NCBI GenBank assembly: GCA_946481205.1
Contig: CAMLNB010000016.1
Span: 1-25,856 of the forward strand
Direction: 5' to 3'
Origin: an uncultured Kangiella sp.
GTDB lineage: Bacteria; Pseudomonadota; Gammaproteobacteria; Enterobacterales; DSM-103792
Length of the DNA: 25,856 bases
Of the stretch, positions 15,876 to 24,050 are shown one piece after another (positions within the stretch are counted from its first letter, which is position 1; every line of letters starts with the position of its first letter). A program made the position numbers and the translations under genes. Under the pieces are notes generated by a model that worked only from the letters and a program-made list of their open reading frames with translations, did not search any database and was not told where the DNA came from.

Positions 15876-15970
15876 GGTCTGCGCGGATACGGATCTGGCC
15901 CACCAGACCTTCACGTGGCGGGCTGACGTGATCGGGACGAACGGCTTCGACTCCAACAAGGTGTCGCACT

Positions 15971-16990
15971 ATGCATCACGACCCGCTCTCCGAAGTCTTG
16001 CGCAGCGTGCGTTTACGCGGCGCGGTGTTTTATTACGTCAGCCTTGGCAAGGAGTGGGCGGCTGAAACACCGGGGACTGCAGAGCTGGCACGAGCGCTAA
16101 TGCCGGGCGCCGAACATGTGCTGGCCTATCATCTGATCGCGCGCGGCAATGGCTGGGCCGCCGCGGATGGCATCGCGCCATTACGGCTGGAAACCGGCGA
16201 TATCATCATGTTTCCGCGCGGCGATGCCCATGTCATGTCCAGCGCACCAGGCATGCACGCTGCGCCGGATGACAGCGATTGGCATTTCACCACCCGCAAC
16301 GATCCCAAACCGATTGCACTCGCCTACCACCGCGGCGTATTGCGCCCCGGTGAACCGACACCCGCTGACGATGCGCACACGGTCGTGATCTGCGGTTTCG
16401 TCGCCTGCGATCTGCATCCCTTCAATCCATTGATTGCGTCGCTACCGCGCATGCTGCACGTGCCAGCCACGGAAGTCGGCAGCTGGATCGGGCCAATCTT
16501 GAATCAAGCAGTTGCCGAATCGCGACAACAGCGACCCGGCAGTGCCGCCGTGCTGGAACGCGTTAGCGAAATGGTGTTTGTCGATGCCGTGCGACGGCAT
16601 CTGGATGCGGTGACCGATAGTACAGATCCCGCGCACAACGGCTGGCTGCGCGCATTGCGCGATCCGTATGTGGGCCGCGCCATCGGACTGCTGCACGCCC
16701 AACCTGCTGCACCGTGGACGTTGGAAGAGCTTGGCAAGCAAGTCGGCTTGTCACGTTCAGCATTGCATGAGCGCTTCGCCAGTTTGGTTGGTCAGGCACC
16801 GATCCAATACCTGACCAATTGGCGCATGCAACGCGGTGCGAGCTTGCTGCGGGAAAGCAATGCCACGGTTGCGACCATCGCCCAAGACGTGGGTTATGAC
16901 TCGGAAGCGGCGTTTGCCCGCGCGTTCAAGCGACTGGTTGGCCAGCCACCGGCGACGTGGCGGCGGCGACAAAAAATGGCAGACGCTTGA
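15971..16990 (+). CDS. AraC-family transcriptional regulator with cupin sensor domain
   Basis: This is a 339-aa regulator. Residues about 5-190 form a cupin-type AraC N-terminal domain (Cupin_6 group): HVLAYHLIARGNGW, LETGDIIMFPRGDAHVM and a later HTVVICGFVACDL. Residues about 235-335 hold the double AraC HTH: WTLEELGKQVGLSRSALHER, then VATIAQDVGYDSEAAFARAF with KRLVGQPPATWRR. It is a DNA-binding activator or repressor, and its ligand is unknown. ATG 15971 has AAGGTG about 8 nt upstream. It is divergent from the methyltransferase gene, its most likely target by position. Confidence 0.92.
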   Translation: MHHDPLSEVLRSVRLRGAVFYYVSLGKEWAAETPGTAELARALMPGAEHVLAYHLIARGNGWAAADGIAPLRLETGDIIMFPRGDAHVMSSAPGMHAAPDDSDWHFTTRNDPKPIALAYHRGVLRPGEPTPADDAHTVVICGFVACDLHPFNPLIASLPRMLHVPATEVGSWIGPILNQAVAESRQQRPGSAAVLERVSEMVFVDAVRRHLDAVTDSTDPAHNGWLRALRDPYVGRAIGLLHAQPAAPWTLEELGKQVGLSRSALHERFASLVGQAPIQYLTNWRMQRGASLLRESNATVATIAQDVGYDSEAAFARAFKRLVGQPPATWRRRQKMADA

Positions 16991-17041
16991 GCGGTTTCGC
17001 GACCGCCACAATCGAAACCGACGGCCCGTGCTGTAGCTAAT

Positions 17042-17233
17042 TCACACATCAGCATCGCCAAACTGGTATTGCAGACTGTGGCAAGCGTGCCAGTCGGCAT
17101 GGCCAATCTCGCACAGCGCAAACCGCTGCCGGCGCTCATGCTGACGGCACCACTGCCACTTCTCCACCACTGTAGCCATGGCGTCTAATGGCGCCGCTTC
17201 GAGAGCGAAGGATCGCTGTGCAACTCGGAGCAT
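17042..17233 (-). CDS. Possible small Cys/His/Trp-rich protein
   Basis: This is a 63-aa open frame without a known family. Its codons look like those of the neighbouring genes, and ATG 17233 has GGAG 7 nt upstream. The product has Cys29, His32, Cys41, His45, His49, Cys51 and His52, with WCRQHERR and ADWHACH, so metal binding is conceivable. It overlaps the region just upstream of the serine protease gene on the other strand, and no plus-strand gene competes with it. It could also be a chance open frame. Confidence 0.35.
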   Translation of the reverse strand: MLRVAQRSFALEAAPLDAMATVVEKWQWCRQHERRQRFALCEIGHADWHACHSLQYQFGDADV

Positions 17234-17262
17234 CTTCTCACTCCGCTGAAAAGGATTTCATC

Positions 17263-17700
17263 ATGAACAAACGTCAATGGTTGGCGAGCGTTGCGCTTGC
17301 CTTGGGTTCACAATGCATTACCACCGGCCATGCTGCGGAACTCGGTTCCGCTGTGATGCCGGAAACGACTGTGTTTTCGCCGTCGCTACGCTTTGAAGGA
17401 AAAGTCGTCGATCGCATGGCAGACGGCAAAGCACTGCGCGAAGTCGCCTACCTGCGCGGCCGCAAATTTGTCTGGGAAGCGCGCATCGATGGCCGGATTG
17501 CCACACCGGAAGCGGCAGGCCGCGTCGACATGGCAGTGCTCGCCGATGAGCATCTGACCCGTGAACAACTGGCAGACAATCTGCGTGGATTGGCGTTGTT
17601 CAATGGCCATCAATACCGCGAAGCCGAGCCGGCTTTCGATCTGGCAGATGAAGCCATTCGCTTGCGCGAACTGGAGCGCACCGGCGCGCTCGCGAAGTAA
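17263..17700 (+). CDS. Serine protease, N-terminal fragment (signal peptide and propeptide)
   Basis: This is a 145-aa fragment. The signal peptide is at residues 1-25 (KRQWLASVALALGSQ, cleavage after about GHAA). Residues 26-145 look like a protease propeptide: a strand-rich part (LRFEGKVVDRMADGKALREV, then YLRGRKFVWEARIDGRI) followed by helices (LTREQLADNLRGLALF). ATG 17263 has AAAAGGA upstream at good spacing. The frame ends at TAA 17698-17700 but stays open in the same frame through to 18561, where a trypsin-like domain follows. It should therefore be read with the next entry as one interrupted gene. Confidence 0.75.
   Translation: MNKRQWLASVALALGSQCITTGHAAELGSAVMPETTVFSPSLRFEGKVVDRMADGKALREVAYLRGRKFVWEARIDGRIATPEAAGRVDMAVLADEHLTREQLADNLRGLALFNGHQYREAEPAFDLADEAIRLRELERTGALAK
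17698..17700 (+). other. In-frame stop codon splitting the serine protease gene
   Basis: TAA at 17698 is in the same frame as ATG 17263 and as the protease domain that ends at 18561. The codons directly after it still read as coding (PFGRSPAQGNARYNLLQEDK). The next in-frame start candidate (GTG 17797) has no ribosome binding site. A single base change would restore a 432-residue preproprotease. Confidence 0.8.
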
Positions 17701-17796
17701 CCGTTCGGTCGTAGCCCGGCGCAAGGCAATGCGCGCTACAACCTGCTGCAGGAAGACAAACCGACCCAGCAAGGCGGCGCAATTGGCATCAACAGT

Positions 17797-18561
17797 GTGC
17801 ATGGCACCGTTGATGATCGCAGCGTGATGGCGAACACCACTTACCCGTATCGCACCAACATCGTGTTTGATAATGCCGGCTCGACCGGCGTGATCAACTC
17901 CTCGCAAGGTTCGGGCACCTTGATCGGTCCGTCAACCGCCATGTCGGTTGCGCATGTGTTCTGGAATGAAGATGGTGACACGTGGGAAGCTGATCACCGT
18001 TGGTCGCCAGGTTTTGACAGTGCCGATGCCGATCCGAGCCCGTATGGCGAATGGTATCGCTGCTACTGGGTAACCATTCCGACTGCCTACACCAATGGCA
18101 ACAGCGCCACGCACGACTACGCTGTGCTGGATTTCGATGTCGGTTGCGATTCGATCAGCAATGGCGTGAACTCGGATGAACCGGGCGCAACGGTCGGCTG
18201 GCTGGGTCACTACACGGCATCGGAAAGCGCCATCGAAGGCACCACCGGTTATGTTCGTGGTTATCCGGGCACCGGCACATGCGGCAACCCCGGCGTCAGC
18301 TGCGCCACGCGGATCTGGGGCGACACCTCGTCCTCTAGTGAAACCAATGCGACCTCGACCACCATTGAACACATGGCGGATACCAGCGGTGGTCAAAGCG
18401 GCTCAGCGTTCTATCACTATGCCGATCCAACCTGCACCGGCTGTGGCTATGGTGCCTACCTGGTTGGCATGCACCGCGCCGGTACCTCCAGTTACAACCT
18501 GGCACGCCGTTTCGATTCGACTGTCTATTCGTTCATGAAAGCGTACAGCAGCGATTACTGA
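17797..18561 (+). CDS. Trypsin/V8-like serine protease domain (C-terminal part of an interrupted gene)
   Basis: This is a chymotrypsin-fold (S1, glutamyl-endopeptidase-like) catalytic domain. Counting from GTG 17797 the triad is His53 (SVAHVFW), Asp107 (THDYAVLDFD) and Ser201 (SGGQSGSAF), all intact. Cys residues at about 89, 117, 162 and 169 and in DPTCTGCGYG could form disulphides, which fits an exported enzyme. GTG 17797 is only the first possible start after the upstream stop; there is no ribosome binding site or signal peptide, and the coding frame continues back to 17701. Without readthrough the catalytic part should not be made or exported. A strong terminator follows. This may be a recent pseudogene or a sequence error. 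Confidence 0.8.
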   Translation: MHGTVDDRSVMANTTYPYRTNIVFDNAGSTGVINSSQGSGTLIGPSTAMSVAHVFWNEDGDTWEADHRWSPGFDSADADPSPYGEWYRCYWVTIPTAYTNGNSATHDYAVLDFDVGCDSISNGVNSDEPGATVGWLGHYTASESAIEGTTGYVRGYPGTGTCGNPGVSCATRIWGDTSSSSETNATSTTIEHMADTSGGQSGSAFYHYADPTCTGCGYGAYLVGMHRAGTSSYNLARRFDSTVYSFMKAYSSDY

Positions 18562-18581
18562 GTGCCTGACTCAGCGCACAC

Positions 18582-18621
18582 GACAAGTCGGCATTGCATC
18601 TGCAATGCCGACTTGTCTTTT
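18582..18621 (+). terminator. Rho-independent terminator after the serine protease
   Basis: GACAAGTCGGCATTGCA (18582-18598) pairs perfectly over 17 bp with 18601-18617, and is followed by TTTTC. Confidence 0.9.
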
Positions 18622-18729
18622 CAGTTTTCACTGCGACTCATTACCGGTCCGACATCTTTCGCAGCCTGACGCTGTTATGCTGCTGCCATGTCAAGCGGCC
18701 TCGCCGCATCGGTATGGATCTCTTTTGTC

Positions 18730-21024
18730 ATGGCGGACAAGCTTTCTCCTGCAGGCGGCCGCGGCGCCATTGTCGGCGCCATCAAAGCATTTCAGCAGCA
18801 ACGCATTCCCATCAAACTGCTGAGCTCGTTTCTGCATGCCAACAAACGCGACGGCTTTGACTGTCCCGGCTGCGCCTTTCCCGACAAACCCGACTCGCCG
18901 CTGATCGACAGCTGCGAGCAAGGCCAGAAAGCCATTGCCTGGGAGATGACCCGCAAGCAAACCGGTGCAGCGTTCTTTGATGGCAAGACGCCCGCAGATT
19001 TGCAGCGCATGAGCGATCATGAGTTGGAAGCCCATGGTCGGCTGACGGTACCGATTCTGTATGAAAGATCCCGTGATCGGTTTCGCGCCATCACTTGGCC
19101 CGACGCTTACGCATTGATCGGCCGCGAACTGCATCAGTTGGCACCGGAACAGGTGGCGTTTTACGCTTCGGGGCGCAGCAGCAACGAAGCCGCTTTTCTC
19201 TGGCAACTGGTCGCCCGCAGTTACGGTTGCGCCAATCTGCCGGACTCGTCCAATTTCTGTCATGAACCCTCCGGCTTTGCCCTGAAGCAATCGCTTGGCA
19301 CCGGCAAGGGCACCTGCTCGTTGGCGGATTTCGAACTTGCCGACTTGATCATCGTGATGGGCCAGAATCCGGCCAGCAATCACCCGCGCATGATGGTGGC
19401 ACTGTACGAAGCCGTGCAGCGCGGCGCGACGGTGCTGGTGTTCAATCCGCTCCGGGAACGCGGCTTTACCCATTTTTCCGATCCCAAGAATCTCGGCGAA
19501 TTGCTGCGCAATGACGGTGTGGCGGTAGCGAGTCAGATCCATCAAGTCAGAATCGGCGGCGATCTGGCGGCGCTCAAAGGCATCATCAAGGCAGTGCTGG
19601 AGTATGCCGAGCACGATCCGGCCGCACTGGATCATGACTTCATTCGCGAACATACCCAGGGGTTTGACACGCTACGCACCGAGATCCAGCAGACAAGCTG
19701 GCCCGAGCTGTGCGCGCTATCCGGTTTGACTGAAGCCGCACTACGCGATGTGGCCGCGCGCTATGTCCGCTCGCCTGCCACGATGATCACCTGGTGCATG
19801 GGCATCACCCATCACGAGCACGCGGTCGCCACGATTCAGCACATCGTCAATCTGCTGCTGCTGCGCGGCAATATCGGCAAACCGGGCGCGGGCGCGTTGC
19901 CGGTTCGCGGTCATTCCAATGTGCAAGGTGATCGCACCATGGGTGCGACATCGAGTGTGTCGACTCGGTTTCTCGATAACCTTGGCAGCACCTTTCCAGG
20001 CTTGCAGATTTGCCGCGACAGCGGCCTCAATGCCGGTGGTGTCATTGCCGGTTTGTTGAACCAACAGATCCATGCTCTGCTGAGCTTGGGCGGCAATTTT
20101 GGTGTTGCCGCGCCGGATTCGCCACGGGTGCTGCGCGCGTTGGAGCGTTGTCGGCTGACGGTGCATATCGCCACCAAGCTGAACCGCACCCATTGTCATC
20201 CCGGTGAGATCGGTTTGCTGCTGCCAACGCTGGGGCGCACCGATCTGGATCGCCGACAAGGCACTGTCCAGTTTGTCACCACCGAAGATTCGATGAGCGT
20301 GGTTCGCCGCTCCAGCGGGCTGCAAGCACCAATCGATGCCGCCATGCAAATCAGCGAACCGGCCATCGTTGCGCAACTCGGCGCTCAGCTTGCCCGGTAT
20401 CGTGATGCAGCCAGCGAACGGGTGGATTGGCTGGCGCTTGCCAATGACTACCACCGCATTCGTGATCTGATTGAGCACTGCCAGCACGGCGTTACCGCCG
20501 GCTTTGAACAATTCAATCAGCGCATCAGCGAGCATGGCCGGCTGCAGTTGCCGAACAAGGCCGCCCAGCGCCAGTTCGCAACCGCCAGTGGCAAAGCGGA
20601 GTTTCGCGCACACGCGCTTCCTCGCAATTCCGCCGTTCAACAAGCGCAGGCGCAGCATGGCGACAGTGTGCTGACCTTGATGACACTGCGCTCACATGAT
20701 CAATTCAACACCACGGTTTATCGGCACGATGATCGCTACCGCGGCGTGTTCGGCACCCGCCGGGTCGTGTTTGCAAATGCAGACGATCTGGCTGCACGCG
20801 GATTGGCTGACGGCGATAGCGTTGATGTGGAAGCCATCAGTCAGGACGGCATCGAGCGTCGTATCGAGCAGTTTCGCGTTATTGCCTACGACATTCCGCG
20901 CGGCTGTCTGGCCGCTTACTACCCGGAAGCCTCGGCACTGACGGCCGCGAGCGCACACAGCCGCGAAACGCAGACGCCGGCCTACAAAGCCATTCCGGTG
21001 CGCTTGCAGCGCGCACGGGCATAG
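18730..21024 (+). CDS. FdhF/YdeP-family molybdopterin oxidoreductase
   Basis: This is a 764-aa enzyme close to the length of E. coli YdeP (759 aa). The order of motifs matches YdeP: an N-terminal cluster site DGFDCPGCAFPD with Cys45, Cys48 and Cys62, GRSSNEAAFLWQL, LPDSSNFCHEPSG, LIIVMGQNPASNHPRMM (cofactor binding), MGITHHEHAVATIQHIVNLL, PVRGHSNVQGDRTMG, and a C-terminal cofactor domain with RSHDQFNTTVYRHDDRYRGV. There is no twin-arginine signal, so it is cytoplasmic. The substrate is unknown; YdeP is linked to acid resistance in E. coli. The start at 18730 was preferred over 18688 from family alignment, although neither has a clear ribosome binding site. No fdhD or partner subunit is adjacent. 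Confidence 0.92.
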   Translation: MADKLSPAGGRGAIVGAIKAFQQQRIPIKLLSSFLHANKRDGFDCPGCAFPDKPDSPLIDSCEQGQKAIAWEMTRKQTGAAFFDGKTPADLQRMSDHELEAHGRLTVPILYERSRDRFRAITWPDAYALIGRELHQLAPEQVAFYASGRSSNEAAFLWQLVARSYGCANLPDSSNFCHEPSGFALKQSLGTGKGTCSLADFELADLIIVMGQNPASNHPRMMVALYEAVQRGATVLVFNPLRERGFTHFSDPKNLGELLRNDGVAVASQIHQVRIGGDLAALKGIIKAVLEYAEHDPAALDHDFIREHTQGFDTLRTEIQQTSWPELCALSGLTEAALRDVAARYVRSPATMITWCMGITHHEHAVATIQHIVNLLLLRGNIGKPGAGALPVRGHSNVQGDRTMGATSSVSTRFLDNLGSTFPGLQICRDSGLNAGGVIAGLLNQQIHALLSLGGNFGVAAPDSPRVLRALERCRLTVHIATKLNRTHCHPGEIGLLLPTLGRTDLDRRQGTVQFVTTEDSMSVVRRSSGLQAPIDAAMQISEPAIVAQLGAQLARYRDAASERVDWLALANDYHRIRDLIEHCQHGVTAGFEQFNQRISEHGRLQLPNKAAQRQFATASGKAEFRAHALPRNSAVQQAQAQHGDSVLTLMTLRSHDQFNTTVYRHDDRYRGVFGTRRVVFANADDLAARGLADGDSVDVEAISQDGIERRIEQFRVIAYDIPRGCLAAYYPEASALTAASAHSRETQTPAYKAIPVRLQRARA

Positions 21025-21188
21025 CGCGGAGATGCTGTTGTGCCGACACGGCAGCGATAACGTGACACGTCGTGTTGATTCGATCACGGCCTCAGTCATA
21101 GCAGCCAGCAGCACTGACAACTGGAGGCCAAGCAAACAGGCCCACAGCCTCTGCCGGCTGGCGATGAGCAGCGACAGGCGTGTTGCGT

Positions 21189-21881
21189 CTATGACGAGGA
21201 TGGCGCGATGCCCGATCGCATCACCTGATAGCAAACACAGGCCTGTTGTTCGAGTGCTGCACGATTCAGCACTTGAATATGACCTCTGCTGTATTGAATC
21301 GCACCAGCGGCTTGCAGTCGCCCTGCGGCCTCAGTGACGCCTTCGCGACGAACACCGAGCGCACCGGCAATCACCTCTTGGGTCACGGCCAGTGCCGAAC
21401 CACCAAACCCATCCAGGTTCTGCAACAACCAACGGCAAAGCTGTTGCTCGAGCCGGTGGTGTCGGTTGCACAATGCGATCTGTGCCAGTTGCAGCAGCAG
21501 TTGCCGAGCGTAACTCAGGAAAGGTTGTTGCCGATCTGGTTGGGCTTTTAGCGCATCGCGCAACACCGGCGTCGGCAGCCGATAGGCCTGGCCAGCGCTG
21601 AGACTTTGGCCATGACAAAACGCCGTCTCACCAGCTAGCACGGCAAAAATATCCAACATGCCTTCATTGCCAATCATCGCGACTTCCACCGCCGAGCCAT
21701 CGTCGCTTGCCCGAAACAACGAGACGATGCAGTTCACGGGGAAATAGACATAGGGCATCGGTTTATCGGCGGTGAGCAACACCCGCCCCGGCAATAAGAC
21801 CTCATGCTCCAGCTGCGCATGCAGCAGAGGAACCTGCAATAAACTGGCTAGCAAGCGATTGTGAGCAGGGAAATCGTGCAT
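21189..21881 (-). CDS. Crp/Fnr-family transcriptional regulator
   Basis: This is a 230-aa regulator. Residues about 25-125 form a cyclic-nucleotide-binding-like beta barrel (LLPGRVLLTADKPMPYVYFP, AMIGNEGMLDIFAVLAG). The phosphate-binding cassette of true cAMP receptors (the RAA motif) is not visible. FNR-type N-terminal cluster cysteines are absent; the Cys residues at 51, 89, 138 and 149 are scattered. A Crp-type HTH is at about 166-192 (VTQEVIAGALGVRREGVTEA, then GRLQAAGAIQYSRGHIQVL). The effector is therefore unknown. It is convergent with the YdeP-like gene and faces away from the zinc-ribbon/GGDEF pair across a 357-bp spacer, so it could regulate either. Confidence 0.9.
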   Translation of the reverse strand: MHDFPAHNRLLASLLQVPLLHAQLEHEVLLPGRVLLTADKPMPYVYFPVNCIVSLFRASDDGSAVEVAMIGNEGMLDIFAVLAGETAFCHGQSLSAGQAYRLPTPVLRDALKAQPDRQQPFLSYARQLLLQLAQIALCNRHHRLEQQLCRWLLQNLDGFGGSALAVTQEVIAGALGVRREGVTEAAGRLQAAGAIQYSRGHIQVLNRAALEQQACVCYQVMRSGIAPSSS

Positions 21882-22238
21882 CGTGGTGCCATCCTGAGTA
21901 CTGCGTCGAGGTCAGGCCATCAACAACCTGCCATGTCTGACAACAATTCGTGGCGCTTTGTTCGTTAGCGCACCGACGGCAACCTTCACCAAGGCGCAGC
22001 CTGAACCATCAAGGGGTTTGAGTATTGCCCTCATGCCTCCGGATCGAGGCCATCCCATGCATCTGCCATTTCAGCACCGCGCGTTGCCGAGCGACCATCG
22101 CCGCCGCCGAGAGCGCAGTCCGATGAAGGTGTTGGTGCTCATTCCTGCCAGCCATTTTGTTGGTCCGCCTGCACCTGCGGAACTCAACCCCATTTCGCCG
22201 CCGCTCTCTTGAAGCGATGTTAGCCTGAGGAATTGCAA
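21882..22238. other. Gene-free spacer between the Crp/Fnr regulator and the zinc-ribbon gene
   Basis: No supported gene is seen. An 84-codon frame from TTG 21958 lacks a ribosome binding site and has atypical composition. A short inverted repeat CAGG/CCTG flanks CCATCAACAA near 21914-21931. No convincing FNR or CRP box was found. Confidence 0.5.
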
Positions 22239-22508
22239 ATGAGTAAGTCGTTTGAAAATGTTGCCAGCAGCACGCGCACGCCGCTGACCGAAAAAGAGCT
22301 GCGCGCCAATTGGCGGCCGGTCGAAGAATGCGCCTGTCCCCTCTGTCACGGCGCCGCCAGTCGCGTACAACGACAGCCGCTCGATTGGTTCATCAATCTC
22401 GTACGGTCAGTACATCGCTACCGCTGCCGCACACTCGGTTGTGATTGGCAAGGCATTCGTCTCGTCAGTCGCACGCGTCAATCACCCGGCACGATTGGTT
22501 GGAGCTGA
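22239..22508 (+). CDS. Small zinc-ribbon protein of unknown function
   Basis: This is an 89-aa soluble protein. Cys33-x2-Cys36 (CACPLCHGAA) and Cys63-x4-Cys68 (RYRCRTLGCDWQG) form a likely zinc ribbon, with an extra Cys31. The segment between them (LDWFINLVRSVHRYRC) is amphipathic. No enzyme motif is present. ATG 22239 has GAGG about 9 nt upstream and is preferred to TTG 22233. The GGDEF gene starts 37 bp downstream on the same strand, so the two probably form an operon. The family is not recognised by name; metal binding is inferred from the cysteine spacing. Confidence 0.72.
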   Translation: MSKSFENVASSTRTPLTEKELRANWRPVEECACPLCHGAASRVQRQPLDWFINLVRSVHRYRCRTLGCDWQGIRLVSRTRQSPGTIGWS

Positions 22509-22545
22509 GCCCGCCGCCTGCAGTACCTGTCATTGAGCTAGTCAA

Positions 22546-23301
22546 ATGCGCCATGTCATTACCGCCACAGCAGCAGACATTGATGAGCATACGCGCTCAT
22601 TGCAACGGGCGTTAGCGCAATCGCAAGCAGATACCCAGGCCGAACAAGCCAAAGTCGCCGCACTGACCCGACTCAACGATATGCTGTTCAATAAATTGCG
22701 CGAGCAAGACAGCGCGCATCTGCATATCCAGCACATGGCCTACTTCGATGCGCTCACCGGCCTGCCCAATCGCCACCTGCTTGATGACCGCTTTCGCGCT
22801 GCGGCGGCCTACGCCGACCGGCACGGTAGCCAGATCGCCCTATTGTTCCTCGACCTGGATCAGTTCAAGCCGATAAACGATCATTTTGGCCACGCCCATG
22901 GCGATCATCTGTTGAAAATAGTGGCGGAACGCTTGTTGGGATGCCTGCGTGCCATTGATACCGTGTGCCGCTTTGGTGGCGATGAGTTTGTGGTGTTGTC
23001 GCCTGATATTGACGGTGCTGCTGGCGCCGCCTGTGTCGCGCAGAAAGTGCGGGAGGTGTTGGCAATGCCCTATCGCATAGGTCAACGCGTCGGGTATGCC
23101 CTGAAAGTCAGTATCGGGATGGCGGTTTACCCGATTGATGGTCAAACGATGCCGCAGCTGCTCAGCGTAGCCGATGCCGCCATGTACTCCGACAAGGCAA
23201 ATCATCCGATCAATCTGCCACGTGGTGCAGTGACGTCTTTTCCCAAATTGAGCAGTAACGCGACCGCGGAGCCCCCGCCTAAGCCGACCGTCAAGGGATA
23301 A
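22546..23301 (+). CDS. GGDEF diguanylate cyclase
   Basis: This is a 251-aa protein that makes c-di-GMP from GTP. Residues about 10-62 are a Gln/Ala-rich helix, likely a coiled-coil dimerisation stalk. The GGDEF domain follows at about 65-225: FDALTGLPNRHLLDDRF, LFLDLDQFKPINDHFGH, an intact GGDEF at 144-148 and an intact inhibitory RxxD (Arg135 to Asp138) five residues before it. The domain is therefore predicted to be active and feedback-inhibited. There is no PAS, GAF or membrane domain, so the signal input is unclear. The ATG has no strong ribosome binding site; coupling to the zinc-ribbon gene 37 bp upstream is possible. A short Pro-rich tail ends the protein. Confidence 0.92.
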   Translation: MRHVITATAADIDEHTRSLQRALAQSQADTQAEQAKVAALTRLNDMLFNKLREQDSAHLHIQHMAYFDALTGLPNRHLLDDRFRAAAAYADRHGSQIALLFLDLDQFKPINDHFGHAHGDHLLKIVAERLLGCLRAIDTVCRFGGDEFVVLSPDIDGAAGAACVAQKVREVLAMPYRIGQRVGYALKVSIGMAVYPIDGQTMPQLLSVADAAMYSDKANHPINLPRGAVTSFPKLSSNATAEPPPKPTVKG

Positions 23302-23373
23302 AGTACCCGCACCAACCACTTCACGGCACACTGCACACTGCATACATCATGCAGAACGCTTTATGCCAGAAAT

Positions 23374-23405
23374 AAAAACGGCCCATTGAAGGGCCGTTTT
23401 TCGTC
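23374..23405. terminator. Bidirectional terminator between the GGDEF and cold-shock genes
   Basis: AAAAACGGCCC (23374-23384) pairs perfectly with GGGCCGTTTTT (23391-23401) around ATTGAA. The A-run and T-run on both sides suit termination from both strands. Confidence 0.93.
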
Positions 23406-23416
23406 ACCTGAGAGGA

Positions 23417-23632
23417 TCAGGAATTGACAACGCGAATGCTCGACGCTTGCAGGCCTTTCTGGCCCTGCTTGGCGACAAATTCGACTTTATCGTTCTCATT
23501 CAGCGACTTGAAGCCGCTGCTCTGAATTTCCGAGAAGTGCGCGAACAGGTCTGCACTGCCATCGCTAGGGGTAATGAAACCAAAGCCTTTGGCTTCGTTG
23601 AACCACTTGACGGTACCGGTTTGAATCGACAT
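23417..23632 (-). CDS. CspA-family cold-shock protein
   Basis: This is a 71-aa single cold-shock domain, the usual length. RNP1 is KGFGFI and RNP2 is LFAHFSEI; in many family members the latter reads VFVHFSAI. The aromatic residues that stack on RNA are present ([14 protein letters not shown]). It binds single-stranded RNA and DNA and melts RNA structures in the cytoplasm. ATG 23632 has AAAGGA 8 nt upstream. The upstream AT-rich leader may carry post-transcriptional cold control, as in E. coli cspA, but this was not shown here. The specific paralogue cannot be assigned. Confidence 0.95.
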   Translation of the reverse strand: MSIQTGTVKWFNEAKGFGFITPSDGSADLFAHFSEIQSSGFKSLNENDKVEFVAKQGQKGLQASSIRVVNS

Positions 23633-24050
23633 TGCTACGTTCCTTTAAAAAATGAAATGAGGCCATTGGCCTGTAGGGACAAGCGCTCAAGGAAGGTAGA
23701 AAAGATGTATCGATTTGATACCGGTGAACCGAGAGATACGGGACAAAACACGGGATGACACACGAACAAACTACATTGCTTGAAACGACTGCAACGCCAC
23801 CCTACAGGCATTCCGCATCGCTGTCGAACCTTATTTCACTTATTTGCTCTGACGCCGGGCGTTGAGCAAACGCCATTTCCTGCCCTTTTTGCCGCCAACA
23901 GGTGTGCTTGCGTATGTCTTCGGCACAGCCGCATCAGACGGCGGCACTATTCACCACAGAATCAACCGCGGCATTCGGAACCCTTGGCGAAATTGCCGGT
24001 CTTGTCGCCGCCAGCCGTGATCACGACAGCCGACAACAGGGAGACACCCA
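23633..24050. other. Divergent spacer between cold-shock and serine hydrolase genes
   Basis: No supported gene is seen; a 225-codon plus-strand frame here is a shadow running into the hydrolase gene. The cold-shock side contains small inverted repeats AGGCC/GGCCT (23660-23664 with 23668-23672) and GTATC/GATAC around 23708-23720. The hydrolase side contains GGCGTT/AACGCC (23858-23863 with 23869-23874), which competes with a second stem TGCTC/GAGCA. Confidence 0.5.

Noticed and set aside
19741..20658. 305-codon minus-strand frame
   Set aside because: It is antisense to the well-conserved YdeP-like oxidoreductase and is a shadow frame.
21958..22212. 84-codon plus-strand frame
   Set aside because: TTG start without a ribosome binding site, and Pro/His/Arg-rich composition unlike the neighbouring proteins.
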